DNA from: Microbacterium sp. AK031
Lineage (GTDB): Bacteria; Actinomycetota; Actinomycetes; Actinomycetales; Microbacteriaceae
Length of the DNA: 64,000 bases
Assembly: GCF_024807145.1 (NCBI RefSeq)
Contig: NZ_JANUCA010000001.1
Location: 62,001 to 126,000, forward strand
Direction of reading: 5' to 3'
The translations under genes were made by a program, and so were the position numbers. Positions 1 to 9,849 of the stretch are shown piece after piece. How positions within the stretch are numbered: position 1 is the stretch's first letter; each line of letters opens with the position of its first letter. The notes below the pieces were generated by a model. It did not search any database and was not told where the DNA came from. It was given only the letters and a program-made list of their open reading frames with translations.

Positions 1-1
1 G

Positions 2-1864
2 CACATCACAGGACCGGACGACACCTGGGTGCACCAGCAGCTGTCTCTCGAGCCGGGCGAGCGCGTCTACGGATTCGGCGAGCGCTTCGGCGCGTTCGCG
101 AAGAACGGGCAGGTGATCGAGAGCTGGAACGCCGATGGCGGCACGGCCAGCGAGCAGGCGTACAAGTCGGTGCCGTTCTATCTCAGCAGCCGCGGATACG
201 GCGTGCTGGTCGATTCCCCTGACCGGGTCTCGTTCGAGGTCGGCTCCGAGATCAACTCGCGCGTGCAGTTCTCCGTCCCAGGTGAGAGCGTGGCGTACTA
301 CCTGTTCGCTGGACCCACACCGAAGGACGTGTTGCGCCGGTACACCGCCCTCACCGGGCGCCCCGCCCGCGTGCCGGCCTGGTCGTTCGGGCTGTGGCTG
401 ACCACATCGTTCACCGCCGAGTACGACGAGGCGACCGTGAACTCCTTCATCGACGGCATGGCCGAGCGCGACCTGCCGCTGAGCGTGTTCCATTTCGACT
501 GCTTCTGGATGCGCGAGTACCAGTGGACCGACTTCGAGTGGGATCCGCGAGCCTTCCCCGACCCGGAGGGCCAGCTCGCACGGCTTCACGAGCGCGGGCT
601 GAAGGTGTCGGCCTGGATCAATCCGTACATCGCCCAGCGCTCGCGACTGTTCGAAGAGGCGGCCGCCAAGGGATACCTGCTCAAACGCACCGACGGCGGC
701 GTGTGGCAATGGGATCTCTGGCAGGCCGGAATGGGCATCGTGGACTTCACGAACCCGGAAGCCGCATCCTGGTACACCGGGCACCTCGAACGGCTGATGG
801 ACCAGGGCGTGGACACGTTCAAGACCGACTTCGGGGAGAGGATCCCGGCCGAAGGCGTCGAGTGGTTCGACGGCTCGGACCCGAAGCGGATGCACAACTA
901 CTATCCGCAGCTGTACAACGAGATCGTCTTCCGCGCGCTCGAGCGGCGGCGTGGGGCCGGCGACGCCGTGCTGTTCGCCCGCTCGGCGACCGCCGGCGGT
1001 CAGCAGTACCCGGTGCACTGGGGCGGCGACAGCGACTCGACGTTCCCCTCGATGGCGGAGTCGCTGCGCGGCGGGCTGTCGCTCGCGATGAGCGGCTTCG
1101 GGTATTGGAGCCATGACATCGGCGGGTTCGAGGGCACACCGGATGCCGGACTCTTCAAGCGCTGGCTCGCCTTCGGCCTGCTCTCCTCGCACTCGCGGCT
1201 GCACGGTTCGTCGAGCTTCCGGGTGCCGTGGGTGTTCGATGAGGAGTCGGTCGACGTCACGAGGCTGTTCACGAACCTGAAGATGCGGTTGATGCCGTAT
1301 CTGGCAGGGGTCGCAGAGCAGGCGCACACCGAGGGCATCCCGATGATGCGTCCGATGGTGCTCGAGTTCCCCGACGACCGCAGCGGATTCGACGCCGACA
1401 CGCAGTACATGCTGGGCGATGCCCTGCTGGTAGCCCCGGTGTTCACCGCGGAGGGTGACGTGGAGTACTACCTGCCGGCCGGATCGTGGACGTCGCTGCT
1501 CGACGGCGAAGTCGCCGAGGGCAGCAGGTGGCCGACCGAGAACCACGACTATCGCGGCCTGCCGCTGCGGGTGCGGCCTGGCACCGTGCTGCCGTGGGGT
1601 GCGCGGGACGACCGCCCCGACTACGAGTGGGCGGACGGAGTGACGCTCCGGTGCTTCGAACTCCCGGACGGCCACGATTCCCTGACCGTCGTGCCAGGGC
1701 TGGCGGGTGCGGATGCCACGAGCTTCCGCGTGCGTCGCGAGGGGCGCCGGGTGACGGCGACGAGTGAGGACGCCACCGCCGGCTGGTCGCTGCGAGCGGG
1801 GTCGGCCGTCGTGTCCGCCGAAGGTGCGGGCACGGTTTCGATCGAGCTGGAGGATGCCGAATGA
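2..1864 (+). CDS. yicI: Alpha-xylosidase, GH31 family (5' end cut by window edge)
   Basis: The reading frame is open to the left edge, so the start and roughly the first 150 residues of a YicI-type enzyme (family length about 770 aa) lie outside. The GH31 barrel shows the family nucleophile motif KTDFGERIP with the Asp codon at 827-829, and the acid/base Asp in HWGGDSDS with its codon at 1028-1030. KTDFGERIP matches the YicI alpha-xylosidase subgroup better than alpha-glucosidases. Family role: release of alpha-xylose from the non-reducing end of xyloglucan fragments such as isoprimeverose. No signal peptide can be judged because the N-terminus is missing. The stop codon overlaps the next start as ATGA, so it is translationally coupled to the GH3 gene. 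Substrate is inferred from the family. Confidence 0.9.
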   Translation, partial: HITGPDDTWVHQQLSLEPGERVYGFGERFGAFAKNGQVIESWNADGGTASEQAYKSVPFYLSSRGYGVLVDSPDRVSFEVGSEINSRVQFSVPGESVAYYLFAGPTPKDVLRRYTALTGRPARVPAWSFGLWLTTSFTAEYDEATVNSFIDGMAERDLPLSVFHFDCFWMREYQWTDFEWDPRAFPDPEGQLARLHERGLKVSAWINPYIAQRSRLFEEAAAKGYLLKRTDGGVWQWDLWQAGMGIVDFTNPEAASWYTGHLERLMDQGVDTFKTDFGERIPAEGVEWFDGSDPKRMHNYYPQLYNEIVFRALERRRGAGDAVLFARSATAGGQQYPVHWGGDSDSTFPSMAESLRGGLSLAMSGFGYWSHDIGGFEGTPDAGLFKRWLAFGLLSSHSRLHGSSSFRVPWVFDEESVDVTRLFTNLKMRLMPYLAGVAEQAHTEGIPMMRPMVLEFPDDRSGFDADTQYMLGDALLVAPVFTAEGDVEYYLPAGSWTSLLDGEVAEGSRWPTENHDYRGLPLRVRPGTVLPWGARDDRPDYEWADGVTLRCFELPDGHDSLTVVPGLAGADATSFRVRREGRRVTATSEDATAGWSLRAGSAVVSAEGAGTVSIELEDAE

Positions 1865-4362
1865 CCGAGGAACTGTTCCGCCGCACGGATCTGCCAGTGC
1901 AGGAGCGCGCCGCCGATCTGCTGTCGCGGCTCACTGCCGACGAGCGCGTGGCGATGCTGCATCAGGCGATGCCTGCGATCGAACGACTGGGCGTGGCGGA
2001 GGCCCGTACCGGTGCCGAGACGCTGCACGGAGTCGCGTGGCTGGGCAACGCCACGGTGTTCCCGCAGCCGGTCGGCATGGCGGCGACATGGGACACCGAG
2101 CTGATCGAGGCGATCGGTGCGGTCACCTCGACCGAACTGCGCGCGAAGCGCGCTGAGGATCCGCTGGTGAGCCTGAACGTGTGGGCGCCGGTGGTGAATA
2201 CGCTGCGCCACCCGTTGTGGGGCCGCAACGAAGAGGGCTACTCGGAGGACCCGCATCTGACCGGTCAGCTCGGCGCCGCATACGCGAAGGGTCTGCGTGG
2301 CGACGACGAGCGGGTGTGGAAGACCGTCCCCGCGCTGAAGCACTTCCTCGCGTACAGCAACGAGACCGACCGCTCGGCGACGTCATCCGAGATGTCGCTG
2401 CGCACGCTGCACGAAGAGGAGCTGGCGGCGTTCCGCCCTGCCATCGAGCAGCAGGTGGCGGGCAGCATGATGCTGGCGTACAACCAGATAGGCGGCATCC
2501 CGGCGCACACCCAGCCCGAGCTGGTCGCCGAGGCGCGCAGTTGGACGGACGGCTCTCTCGCGATCGTGTCGGATGCCGGCGCCCCGACCTTCGTGGTGAC
2601 CGTTCAGGGTGCGCAGCCCGACAGCGTGCACGCGGCAGCGGCGCTGGTGCGCAGCGGCATGGATTCGTTCACAGACAATGACGCCGACGCCGAGCCGACG
2701 ATCACGAACCTGAACAATGCGCTCGATCAGGGACTGCTGACCAGGGACGACATCGATCGTGCCGTGACGCACATCCTCGAGATGCGCGTGCGCACCGGGG
2801 AGTTCGACGGCGATGCCGACCAGTATTCCGGCATCGGCATGGATGCGATCGACGCACCGGGTGCGCGCGGGCTCGCCCGTGAGGCCGTCGGGCGTTCGGT
2901 CGTCGTGCTGCGCAACGACGCGGGAGTCCTGCCGTTGGCTGCGCCCACGCGGATCGCAGTGGTGGGCCCGATGGCCGACGCCGTGCTGACCGACTGGTAC
3001 TCCGGCACGCCGCCGTACGCCGTCGGCATCGCCCAGGGGCTCGCCGAACGATATCCGTCAGCGAGTGTCGAGACCGTGCCCGGTGCGGACACGATCACGC
3101 TGCGCGCCGCCGACGGACGATACGTCGTCTCGAACTCCGACGGCACGAAGGTGGCTGCGCTCGCCGAAGAGGCCGACGACGACGCGCTGTTCGACGTCAC
3201 CGACTGGGGCGACGGGCTGCTGACGCTGCGCTCGCACGCCAGCGGACGTCTGCTCACAGGCGGCGCATGGCCGATGAAGGCGGATGCCGACCGCGTCGGC
3301 GGGTGGGTCGTGCAGGAGAGCTTCCGCAGGCACCTCCACGCCGATGGGACCTGGTCGCTGCTGCACCTCGGCTCAGGTCGGTGGGTGCGTGTGTCACGCG
3401 AAGTGGGACTGCTGCTGGCCGAAGGCGTCACGCTCGACGATGCCGAGCGGTTCGGGGTGCAGACGGTGCGCTCGGGTTCCGACGCGGTCGCGGCTGCCGC
3501 GGCATCCGCCGACGTCGTGATCGTCGCTGTCGGGAACGACCCGCACCTCGCCGGACGTGAGACCGCCGATCGTCCGCATCTGCTGCTGCCCGAGGCGTTC
3601 ACCGGTCTCTGGCGCATCGCGCAGAACGAGAACGAGTGCACCGTGCTGCAGATCGTGTCGAGTTATCCGTATGTGCTCGCCGGTGCTGCTTCGGCGGCGA
3701 CCGTGGTGTGGTCGAGCCACGGCGGGCAGGAGCTCGGTCATGGCATCGCCGACGTGCTGAGCGGCGATCGTGAGCCGACCGGACGCCTCGCGCAGTCGTG
3801 GCCGGCCGACCCGGCGCAGGCGGGTGACCTGTTCGACTACGACACGCAGCGGCAGCAGGCGACCTATCGGCATCAGCCGGCGCCGTACGCCTTCGCGTTC
3901 GGGCACGGGCTGACGTACTCCGCCGTGGAGTACCGCGGCGTCACGTTGGTCACGGATCGTGTGGAGGCGCCGGCGCCCACGCACCGGCATCCGGCGCTCG
4001 GTGTGACCGGAGGTGGTGACGGCATCGTCACCGCCGTCGTCACCGTCGCGAACACCGGCGACCGTGCAGCTGACGAGCTCGTGCAGCTGTACTCGCTCGC
4101 CCCTGAGCTGCCGATCGCGGCGCCGCGGCGGCTGCTGGTCGGCTATCGTCGCGTGCGGCTCGAGCCCGGCGAGGAGCAGCAGGTCGAGATCTCGTTCGAC
4201 GTCGCGCGACTGTCGGTGTGGGACGACGCCCTGCGGCTGGACGGTGCTGCGCAGGATTGGCTGCACGAGGGAGCGCTGCGCGTTCAGCCCGGCGCGTACC
4301 TCGTGGCGGCCGGACCCAGCGCCGACGAACTGCCGGTGGAGGCGGCGTTGATCGTCTCGTAG
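1861..4362 (+). CDS. Glycoside hydrolase family 3 with an inserted trefoil-like domain
   Basis: 833 aa, coupled to the upstream GH31 gene by an ATGA overlap. The N-terminal barrel carries the GH3 KHF motif (K160-H161) and the nucleophile Asp in SDAGA (D238). The C-terminal alpha/beta domain carries the GRETADRPHLLLP segment, where E567 fits the acid/base Glu, and a fibronectin III-like domain closes the protein (about 690-800). Between residues about 404 and 537, where many GH3 enzymes carry a PA14 module, is a segment with repeated DGRYVV / SGRLLTGG / SGRWVRV elements that looks like a fascin/beta-trefoil fold. There is no signal peptide, so it is probably cytoplasmic and acts on imported oligosaccharides. 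Beta-glucosidase or beta-xylosidase activity is family inference; the pairing with an alpha-xylosidase suggests xyloglucan or related oligomers. Confidence 0.88.
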   Translation: MTEELFRRTDLPVQERAADLLSRLTADERVAMLHQAMPAIERLGVAEARTGAETLHGVAWLGNATVFPQPVGMAATWDTELIEAIGAVTSTELRAKRAEDPLVSLNVWAPVVNTLRHPLWGRNEEGYSEDPHLTGQLGAAYAKGLRGDDERVWKTVPALKHFLAYSNETDRSATSSEMSLRTLHEEELAAFRPAIEQQVAGSMMLAYNQIGGIPAHTQPELVAEARSWTDGSLAIVSDAGAPTFVVTVQGAQPDSVHAAAALVRSGMDSFTDNDADAEPTITNLNNALDQGLLTRDDIDRAVTHILEMRVRTGEFDGDADQYSGIGMDAIDAPGARGLAREAVGRSVVVLRNDAGVLPLAAPTRIAVVGPMADAVLTDWYSGTPPYAVGIAQGLAERYPSASVETVPGADTITLRAADGRYVVSNSDGTKVAALAEEADDDALFDVTDWGDGLLTLRSHASGRLLTGGAWPMKADADRVGGWVVQESFRRHLHADGTWSLLHLGSGRWVRVSREVGLLLAEGVTLDDAERFGVQTVRSGSDAVAAAAASADVVIVAVGNDPHLAGRETADRPHLLLPEAFTGLWRIAQNENECTVLQIVSSYPYVLAGAASAATVVWSSHGGQELGHGIADVLSGDREPTGRLAQSWPADPAQAGDLFDYDTQRQQATYRHQPAPYAFAFGHGLTYSAVEYRGVTLVTDRVEAPAPTHRHPALGVTGGGDGIVTAVVTVANTGDRAADELVQLYSLAPELPIAAPRRLLVGYRRVRLEPGEEQQVEISFDVARLSVWDDALRLDGAAQDWLHEGALRVQPGAYLVAAGPSADELPVEAALIVS

Positions 4363-4393
4363 CCACGCCCGCTGCCGGCCTGCGGCCGCCGCG

Positions 4394-5335
4394 TCAGATT
4401 CCTGTGCCGCCCCAGCTGAGAGATTCGGTGTAGCGCAGCAGCACGCCCTCGCGCAGCGCCCACGGCGACACTTCGAGCTCGTCGATGTCGAGCATCTTCA
4501 TGGCAGTGTGCAGTGAGACGGCGGCCGCGACGATCTGGAACGTGCGGTCGGGCGTGATTCCCGGCAGCTCCTGGCGTGCGACCGCGGGAATCCTGGCGAG
4601 CCGAGGAATCCACGACTTCAACGCCGATCGCGAGAGCACCGTGCGGTCGAAGCCGAGTCCGGACACCTCGCGTCCGGCGAGGTTCGCCAACGACCGGATC
4701 GCCTTCGACGAGCCCACGATGTGATCCGGATCGGGGAGGGCGCCCAGCCTCTCGGCCACGGGCGCGAGCACAGCGGCGGCGTGCGCGCGCAGGTGCTCGA
4801 CGGCATCCTCACCCGGCGGATCCTCGGGCAGGAACTGGACGGTCATGCGTCCGGCGCCGAGCGGGACGGATGCCGCCACCTCCGGCATCTCGTCGCCACC
4901 GGCGGCGAACTCGAAGGACCCGCCTCCGATATCGAGCAGCAGGATGCGCCCGGCATCCCACCCGAACCAGCGCCGCACGGCGAGGAACGTGAGCTCCGCC
5001 TCTTCCACGCCCGTGAGAACCTGCAGCGGCTGACCGAGCGCGGTTTCGATGCGGGCGATGACCTCTTCGCCGTTGAGCGCCTCGCGCACGGCGCTCGTCG
5101 CAGTGGCCAGCAACATCTCGACGCGTTCGGTCTCGGCGATCTCGCGCGCCCTGGAGACCGCGGACTCCAGCGCCTGCACGCCCTCTTCAGTGATCGCGCC
5201 GTCCGGTGTGAGATAGCGCATCAGGCGCACCACCGTGCGATCGCTCGTCGTCGCCAGCGGACGGCCACCGGGTCGGGCATCGGCAGCGAGAAGGTGGACG
5301 GTGTTCGAACCGATGTCGAGGATTCCGAGGCGCAC
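4394..5335 (-). CDS. Ppx/GppA-family phosphatase (exopolyphosphatase-like)
   Basis: 313 aa with the two sugar-kinase/actin-like phosphate motifs of the family: LDIGSNTVHLL at the N-terminus and LLLDIGGGSFEFA mid-protein, plus the GVEEAELTF segment. It is the short form without the C-terminal HD domain. Members hydrolyse polyphosphate or the pentaphosphate of pppGpp; which one cannot be told here. The GTG start at 5335 is supported by a TAGTCT hexamer six bases upstream, which predicts a leaderless transcript. It is divergent from coaA with only about 40 bp between starts. Confidence 0.88.
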   Translation of the reverse strand: MRLGILDIGSNTVHLLAADARPGGRPLATTSDRTVVRLMRYLTPDGAITEEGVQALESAVSRAREIAETERVEMLLATATSAVREALNGEEVIARIETALGQPLQVLTGVEEAELTFLAVRRWFGWDAGRILLLDIGGGSFEFAAGGDEMPEVAASVPLGAGRMTVQFLPEDPPGEDAVEHLRAHAAAVLAPVAERLGALPDPDHIVGSSKAIRSLANLAGREVSGLGFDRTVLSRSALKSWIPRLARIPAVARQELPGITPDRTFQIVAAAVSLHTAMKMLDIDELEVSPWALREGVLLRYTESLSWGGTGI

Positions 5336-5341
5336 GGGATG

Positions 5342-5347
5342 AGACTA
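5342..5347 (-). promoter_or_regulatory. -10 hexamer of leaderless phosphatase gene
   Basis: TAGTCT on the minus strand, six bases before the GTG at 5335. It lies where a -35 element for coaA would be, so the two divergent promoters overlap. Confidence 0.55.
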
Positions 5348-5363
5348 CGCGCATCCACGCCGA

Positions 5364-5369
5364 TACGAT
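5364..5369 (+). promoter_or_regulatory. -10 hexamer of leaderless coaA
   Basis: TACGAT seven bases before the GTG at 5377. It overlaps an in-frame ATG at 5368, which argues that this ATG is promoter rather than start. Confidence 0.5.
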
Positions 5370-5376
5370 GGGTGCC

Positions 5377-6321
5377 GTGACCACCGTCGACCCCACGCTG
5401 CCCCTGTCGCCGTATCGAGAGATCGGACGCGCAGAATGGGCGCGATTGGCGGCCGGGCTGGATCAGCCGCTGAGCGAGACCGAGGTCGTCGAGCTCCGCG
5501 GGCTGGGGGACCGGCTGAGCCTGGATGAGGTGCGCGAGGTCTATCTGCCGCTGAGCCGCCTGCTCAGTCTGTATGCGACGTCGACCAAGCAGCTCGGGGC
5601 GGCGACCAGCTCGTTCCTGCAGGAGAGCGACACCACCACGCCGTTCGTCGTCGGCGTCGCGGGATCGGTCGCCGTCGGCAAATCGACCATCGCCCGATTG
5701 CTGCGCGAGCTGATGAGCCGCTGGCCTGGCACTCCGCGGGTCGAACTCGTCACCACGGACGGATTCCTGTATTCGAACGCCGAGCTCGAGCGTCGCGGAC
5801 TCATGGAGCGCAAGGGCTTCCCGGAGTCCTATGACCGCAGGGCGCTGCTGTCGTTCCTCACGGAAGTGAAGTCGGGAGCGCCAGAGGTGCGCGCGCCGTT
5901 CTACTCGCACATGCGGTACGACATCGTCCCCGACGCCCACGTCGTGGTGCGTCGACCGGACGTCGTGATCGTCGAAGGCCTCAACGTGCTGCAGCCGCCG
6001 CCCGCTCCGAACGACGTCGCCGTCAGTGACCTGTTCGACTTCTCGATCTTCGTCGACGCCGACAGCTCGCACATCGAGAAGTGGTACGTCGACCGGTTCC
6101 TCGCCCTGCGCAAGGGTGCGTTCAGCAACCCGTCTTCGTACTTCAACGTGTTCGCGCACCTCACCGATTCAGAAGCAGTGACGACCGCTCTCGGGTACTG
6201 GCGTGACATCAACATGCCCAACCTCATCGAGAATGTGATGCCCACCAGGCACCGCGCGAGCCTCGTGCTGAACAAGGGCGCCGACCACGACGTCGAGAGC
6301 GTGCTGCTGCGCAAGCTCTGA
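5377..6321 (+). CDS. coaA: Pantothenate kinase, type I (CoaA)
   Basis: 314 aa from the GTG at 5377 (317 from ATG 5368, which overlaps the -10 hexamer). Phosphorylates pantothenate in the first committed step of coenzyme A synthesis in the cytoplasm. Visible features: P-loop GSVAVGKST in the first third, the LVTTDGFLYSNAELERRGLM segment typical of bacterial CoaA, the RKGFPESYD motif and a C-terminal region with NLIENVMPTRHRA. Length matches the family (about 310-320 aa). It is followed by glmS, a common actinobacterial neighbour, and divergent from a Ppx/GppA phosphatase. Confidence 0.95.
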   Translation: MTTVDPTLPLSPYREIGRAEWARLAAGLDQPLSETEVVELRGLGDRLSLDEVREVYLPLSRLLSLYATSTKQLGAATSSFLQESDTTTPFVVGVAGSVAVGKSTIARLLRELMSRWPGTPRVELVTTDGFLYSNAELERRGLMERKGFPESYDRRALLSFLTEVKSGAPEVRAPFYSHMRYDIVPDAHVVVRRPDVVIVEGLNVLQPPPAPNDVAVSDLFDFSIFVDADSSHIEKWYVDRFLALRKGAFSNPSSYFNVFAHLTDSEAVTTALGYWRDINMPNLIENVMPTRHRASLVLNKGADHDVESVLLRKL

Positions 6322-6363
6322 GCAGGGGAGGGTTCGTTCGGCACCCTCGCAAACATTGGCGCT

Positions 6364-6369
6364 TATTCT
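6364..6369 (+). promoter_or_regulatory. -10 hexamer of leaderless glmS
   Basis: TATTCT seven bases before the ATG at 6377. It supports that start over an upstream in-frame ATG at 6356. Confidence 0.5.
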
Positions 6370-6376
6370 TGTGACC

Positions 6377-8218
<1,842 letters not shown>

Positions 8219-8260
8219 GCCGCGCGCGCGGCCGGGCCGCCCGCCCGCCCGGTGTCGGAC

Positions 8261-8340
8261 ACACTTGTCAGCCCAGTTCACAGATGTCAGTCGAAACTCC
8301 GGCGTTTCGGCTGACATCTGTGTCTTCGGCTGACATGTGT
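8261..8340 (+). repeat. 80-bp palindromic repeat, copy A
   Basis: Four 11-bp half-sites: ACACTTGTCAG and ACAGATGTCAG (direct), then CTGACATCTGT and CTGACATGTGT (inverted), separated by 8, 20 and 8 bases. The inner pair is perfectly complementary, the outer pair has one mismatch. Each half-site contains ACAnnTGT. The element lies between glmS and the converging DUF559 gene and ends eight bases before that gene's stop codon. Other copies are at 9288, 11529 and 19830. Confidence 0.85.
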
Positions 8341-8348
8341 ACCCGGAA

Positions 8349-9176
8349 TCAGGCCCGGCTTCGGGCGAGAGCGGCGATGATCGCTGAGACGACGCGATCC
8401 CAGTCGTGCACGATCATCGCGTAGTCGAAACGCAGCGTCTCATATCCGCGGGTGGATGCCTCGGCATCCCGAATCAGGTCTTTGTGACGCCTACTGTATT
8501 CGTGGTTCAGTTTGCCGTCGGCTTCGAGGATCACTCGGCCGCCGATGACGAAGTCCACTCTGCCGACGCCGTCGATCTCCACTTGACAGTCGAGACGGAT
8601 CCCGAGCACATGCAGACGCAGTCGGAGCAGTGACTCCAGACCGCTCTCGGCATCGCCGCGGGCAAGGTCCAGTAACCATGCTGCGGACGGGGGAAGCTCC
8701 TGCCTGATGCGGGCGCGATCGCCCGCTCCGATCAGCCGCTGGTTCCAGGCGGACTCGTACGCCGCGAAGAACGCCTCGTGTCCGGCGCATCGATAGAGGT
8801 GGATGAGAGCCTGCGTGACCGGAGCGGTGCCGAGCACGAGCTTGCCAGGACTGTAGTGAGCCACGCACACGCAGCGTTGGTGGTGCTTTCGCCCGGCGCT
8901 ACCCATCCACACATGGATCTCGCCGTCTGGTTCCGGGAGCACCCATACCCCGTGTGCGCGCAGCGCTGCGGCGCAGGTGAGGGCACCGCCGTGCTCTGCG
9001 GCGGTCACGATCGCTGGGGAAGTGTGCGGCAGTGCGTACACACCGGTGCGAATCCGGCGGATGGCACCGGTGCGGGCGGCGGCAGCAAGCTGCTTGCGGG
9101 AGCATCCGAACGTCTGCAACTGCGTGCCGTGCGCGATGCCGTCGAACGTGGGGAGAATCTGAGCCGGCTGGAGCAT
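8349..9176 (-). CDS. AbiEi-like / DUF559 domain protein, function unknown
   Basis: 275 aa from ATG 9176. The frame stays open further upstream but runs into repeat copy B and acpS, so longer starts are unlikely; GTG codons 12-15 bases upstream are alternatives. The N-terminal part has the ASRKQL-type helix and the RIRTGVYALP segment seen in AbiEi antitoxin-like and DUF559 proteins. The C-terminus has GVGRVDFVIGG, VILEADGKLNH and a following Arg/Lys-rich helix, the arrangement of a PD-(D/E)XK/Vsr-like nuclease fold (D..ExDG). Such proteins are frequent and multicopy in actinobacteria with no settled function. No AbiEii toxin partner is adjacent. It is flanked on both sides by copies of the 80-bp repeat. 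Confidence 0.75.
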   Translation of the reverse strand: MLQPAQILPTFDGIAHGTQLQTFGCSRKQLAAAARTGAIRRIRTGVYALPHTSPAIVTAAEHGGALTCAAALRAHGVWVLPEPDGEIHVWMGSAGRKHHQRCVCVAHYSPGKLVLGTAPVTQALIHLYRCAGHEAFFAAYESAWNQRLIGAGDRARIRQELPPSAAWLLDLARGDAESGLESLLRLRLHVLGIRLDCQVEIDGVGRVDFVIGGRVILEADGKLNHEYSRRHKDLIRDAEASTRGYETLRFDYAMIVHDWDRVVSAIIAALARSRA

Positions 9177-9287
9177 GATCCGAGCGTGCACCACAAGCCG
9201 CTTTCGCCTATGCCTGATCTGCCGCGATTGTGGATGGGATCGATGAATCGAGAATTGTGGAGGAGGAGTCGGCGATCGGCCCTTGGC

Positions 9288-9367
9288 ACACCTGTCAGCT
9301 CCAGGCACACATGTCAGCCGGAACCATGGCATTGCGATTGACATCTGTGCTTCGGGCTGACAGGTGT
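9288..9367 (+). repeat. 80-bp palindromic repeat, copy B
   Basis: Half-sites ACACCTGTCAG, ACACATGTCAG, TTGACATCTGT and CTGACAGGTGT with spacers 8-20-8. The outer pair is perfectly complementary. This is the main content of the 313-base gap between the DUF559 start (9176) and acpS (9490). Apart from the repeat and the acpS -10 hexamer, nothing else was recognised in that gap. Confidence 0.85.
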
Positions 9368-9477
9368 ACCCGGCGCGCGGGTTGCGCCGGCTGACAGCCA
9401 TACCAGTGCAGGTGCACCGGGGGTCCAGGTTCTGTCGGCCGACTGGTGTACCGACTTCGGCCGCCCGACCCTCCGAG

Positions 9478-9483
9478 TAGGCT
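9478..9483 (+). promoter_or_regulatory. -10 hexamer of leaderless acpS
   Basis: TAGGCT six bases before the GTG at 9490. Confidence 0.55.
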
Positions 9484-9489
9484 GGAGCG

Positions 9490-9849
9490 GTGATCATCGG
9501 GACCGGCATCGACCTCGTCGACATACCGCGATTCGAGCGCACCATGTCCCGAACGCCGCGGCTCATGGAGCGGCTCTTCGCCCCGACCGAGCGCGGGCTG
9601 CGACTGCCGTCACTCGCTGCGCGCTACGCGGCCAAAGAGGCGCTGATCAAGGCGCTCGGTGGCTCTGACGGCGTGCACTGGACCGAGATGGAGATCGGGT
9701 CGGAAGAATCCGGCAAACCCTATTTTCGACTGTCCGGTTCGACAGCGGATGCCGTCGAACAGCGGGGGATCACCAGCCTGCACCTGACCATGTCGCACGA
9801 CGCCGGCTTCGCCACTGCTTTCGTCGTCGCCGAAGGAGCGCCGCTGTGA
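9490..9849 (+). CDS. acpS: Holo-[acyl-carrier-protein] synthase
   Basis: 119 aa, standard length. Transfers 4'-phosphopantetheine from coenzyme A to acyl carrier protein. The N-terminal GTGIDLVDIPRFE holds the Mg-binding Asp, and the AAKEALIKALG motif holds the second acidic ligand; the C-terminus has LTMSHDAGFA. The stop overlaps the alr start by four bases (GTGA), so acpS, alr and tsaE form one tightly packed operon driven from the leaderless promoter at 9478. Confidence 0.93.
   Translation: MIIGTGIDLVDIPRFERTMSRTPRLMERLFAPTERGLRLPSLAARYAAKEALIKALGGSDGVHWTEMEIGSEESGKPYFRLSGSTADAVEQRGITSLHLTMSHDAGFATAFVVAEGAPL

Larger units (their letters stand above)
8261..9367. mobile_element. Possible repeat-bounded cassette carrying the DUF559 gene
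   Basis: Repeat copies A and B bracket a single gene with a predicted nuclease-fold C-terminus. Because each copy is itself palindromic, the pair has the layout of a gene between terminal hairpins. No target-site duplication or transposase signature was seen, so this is a hypothesis based on layout only. Confidence 0.25.

Noticed and set aside
9177..9566. N-terminal extension of the DUF559 gene by 130 codons
   Set aside because: It would read through the 80-bp repeat and overlap acpS on the other strand; homology-like sequence begins at the ATG at 9176.
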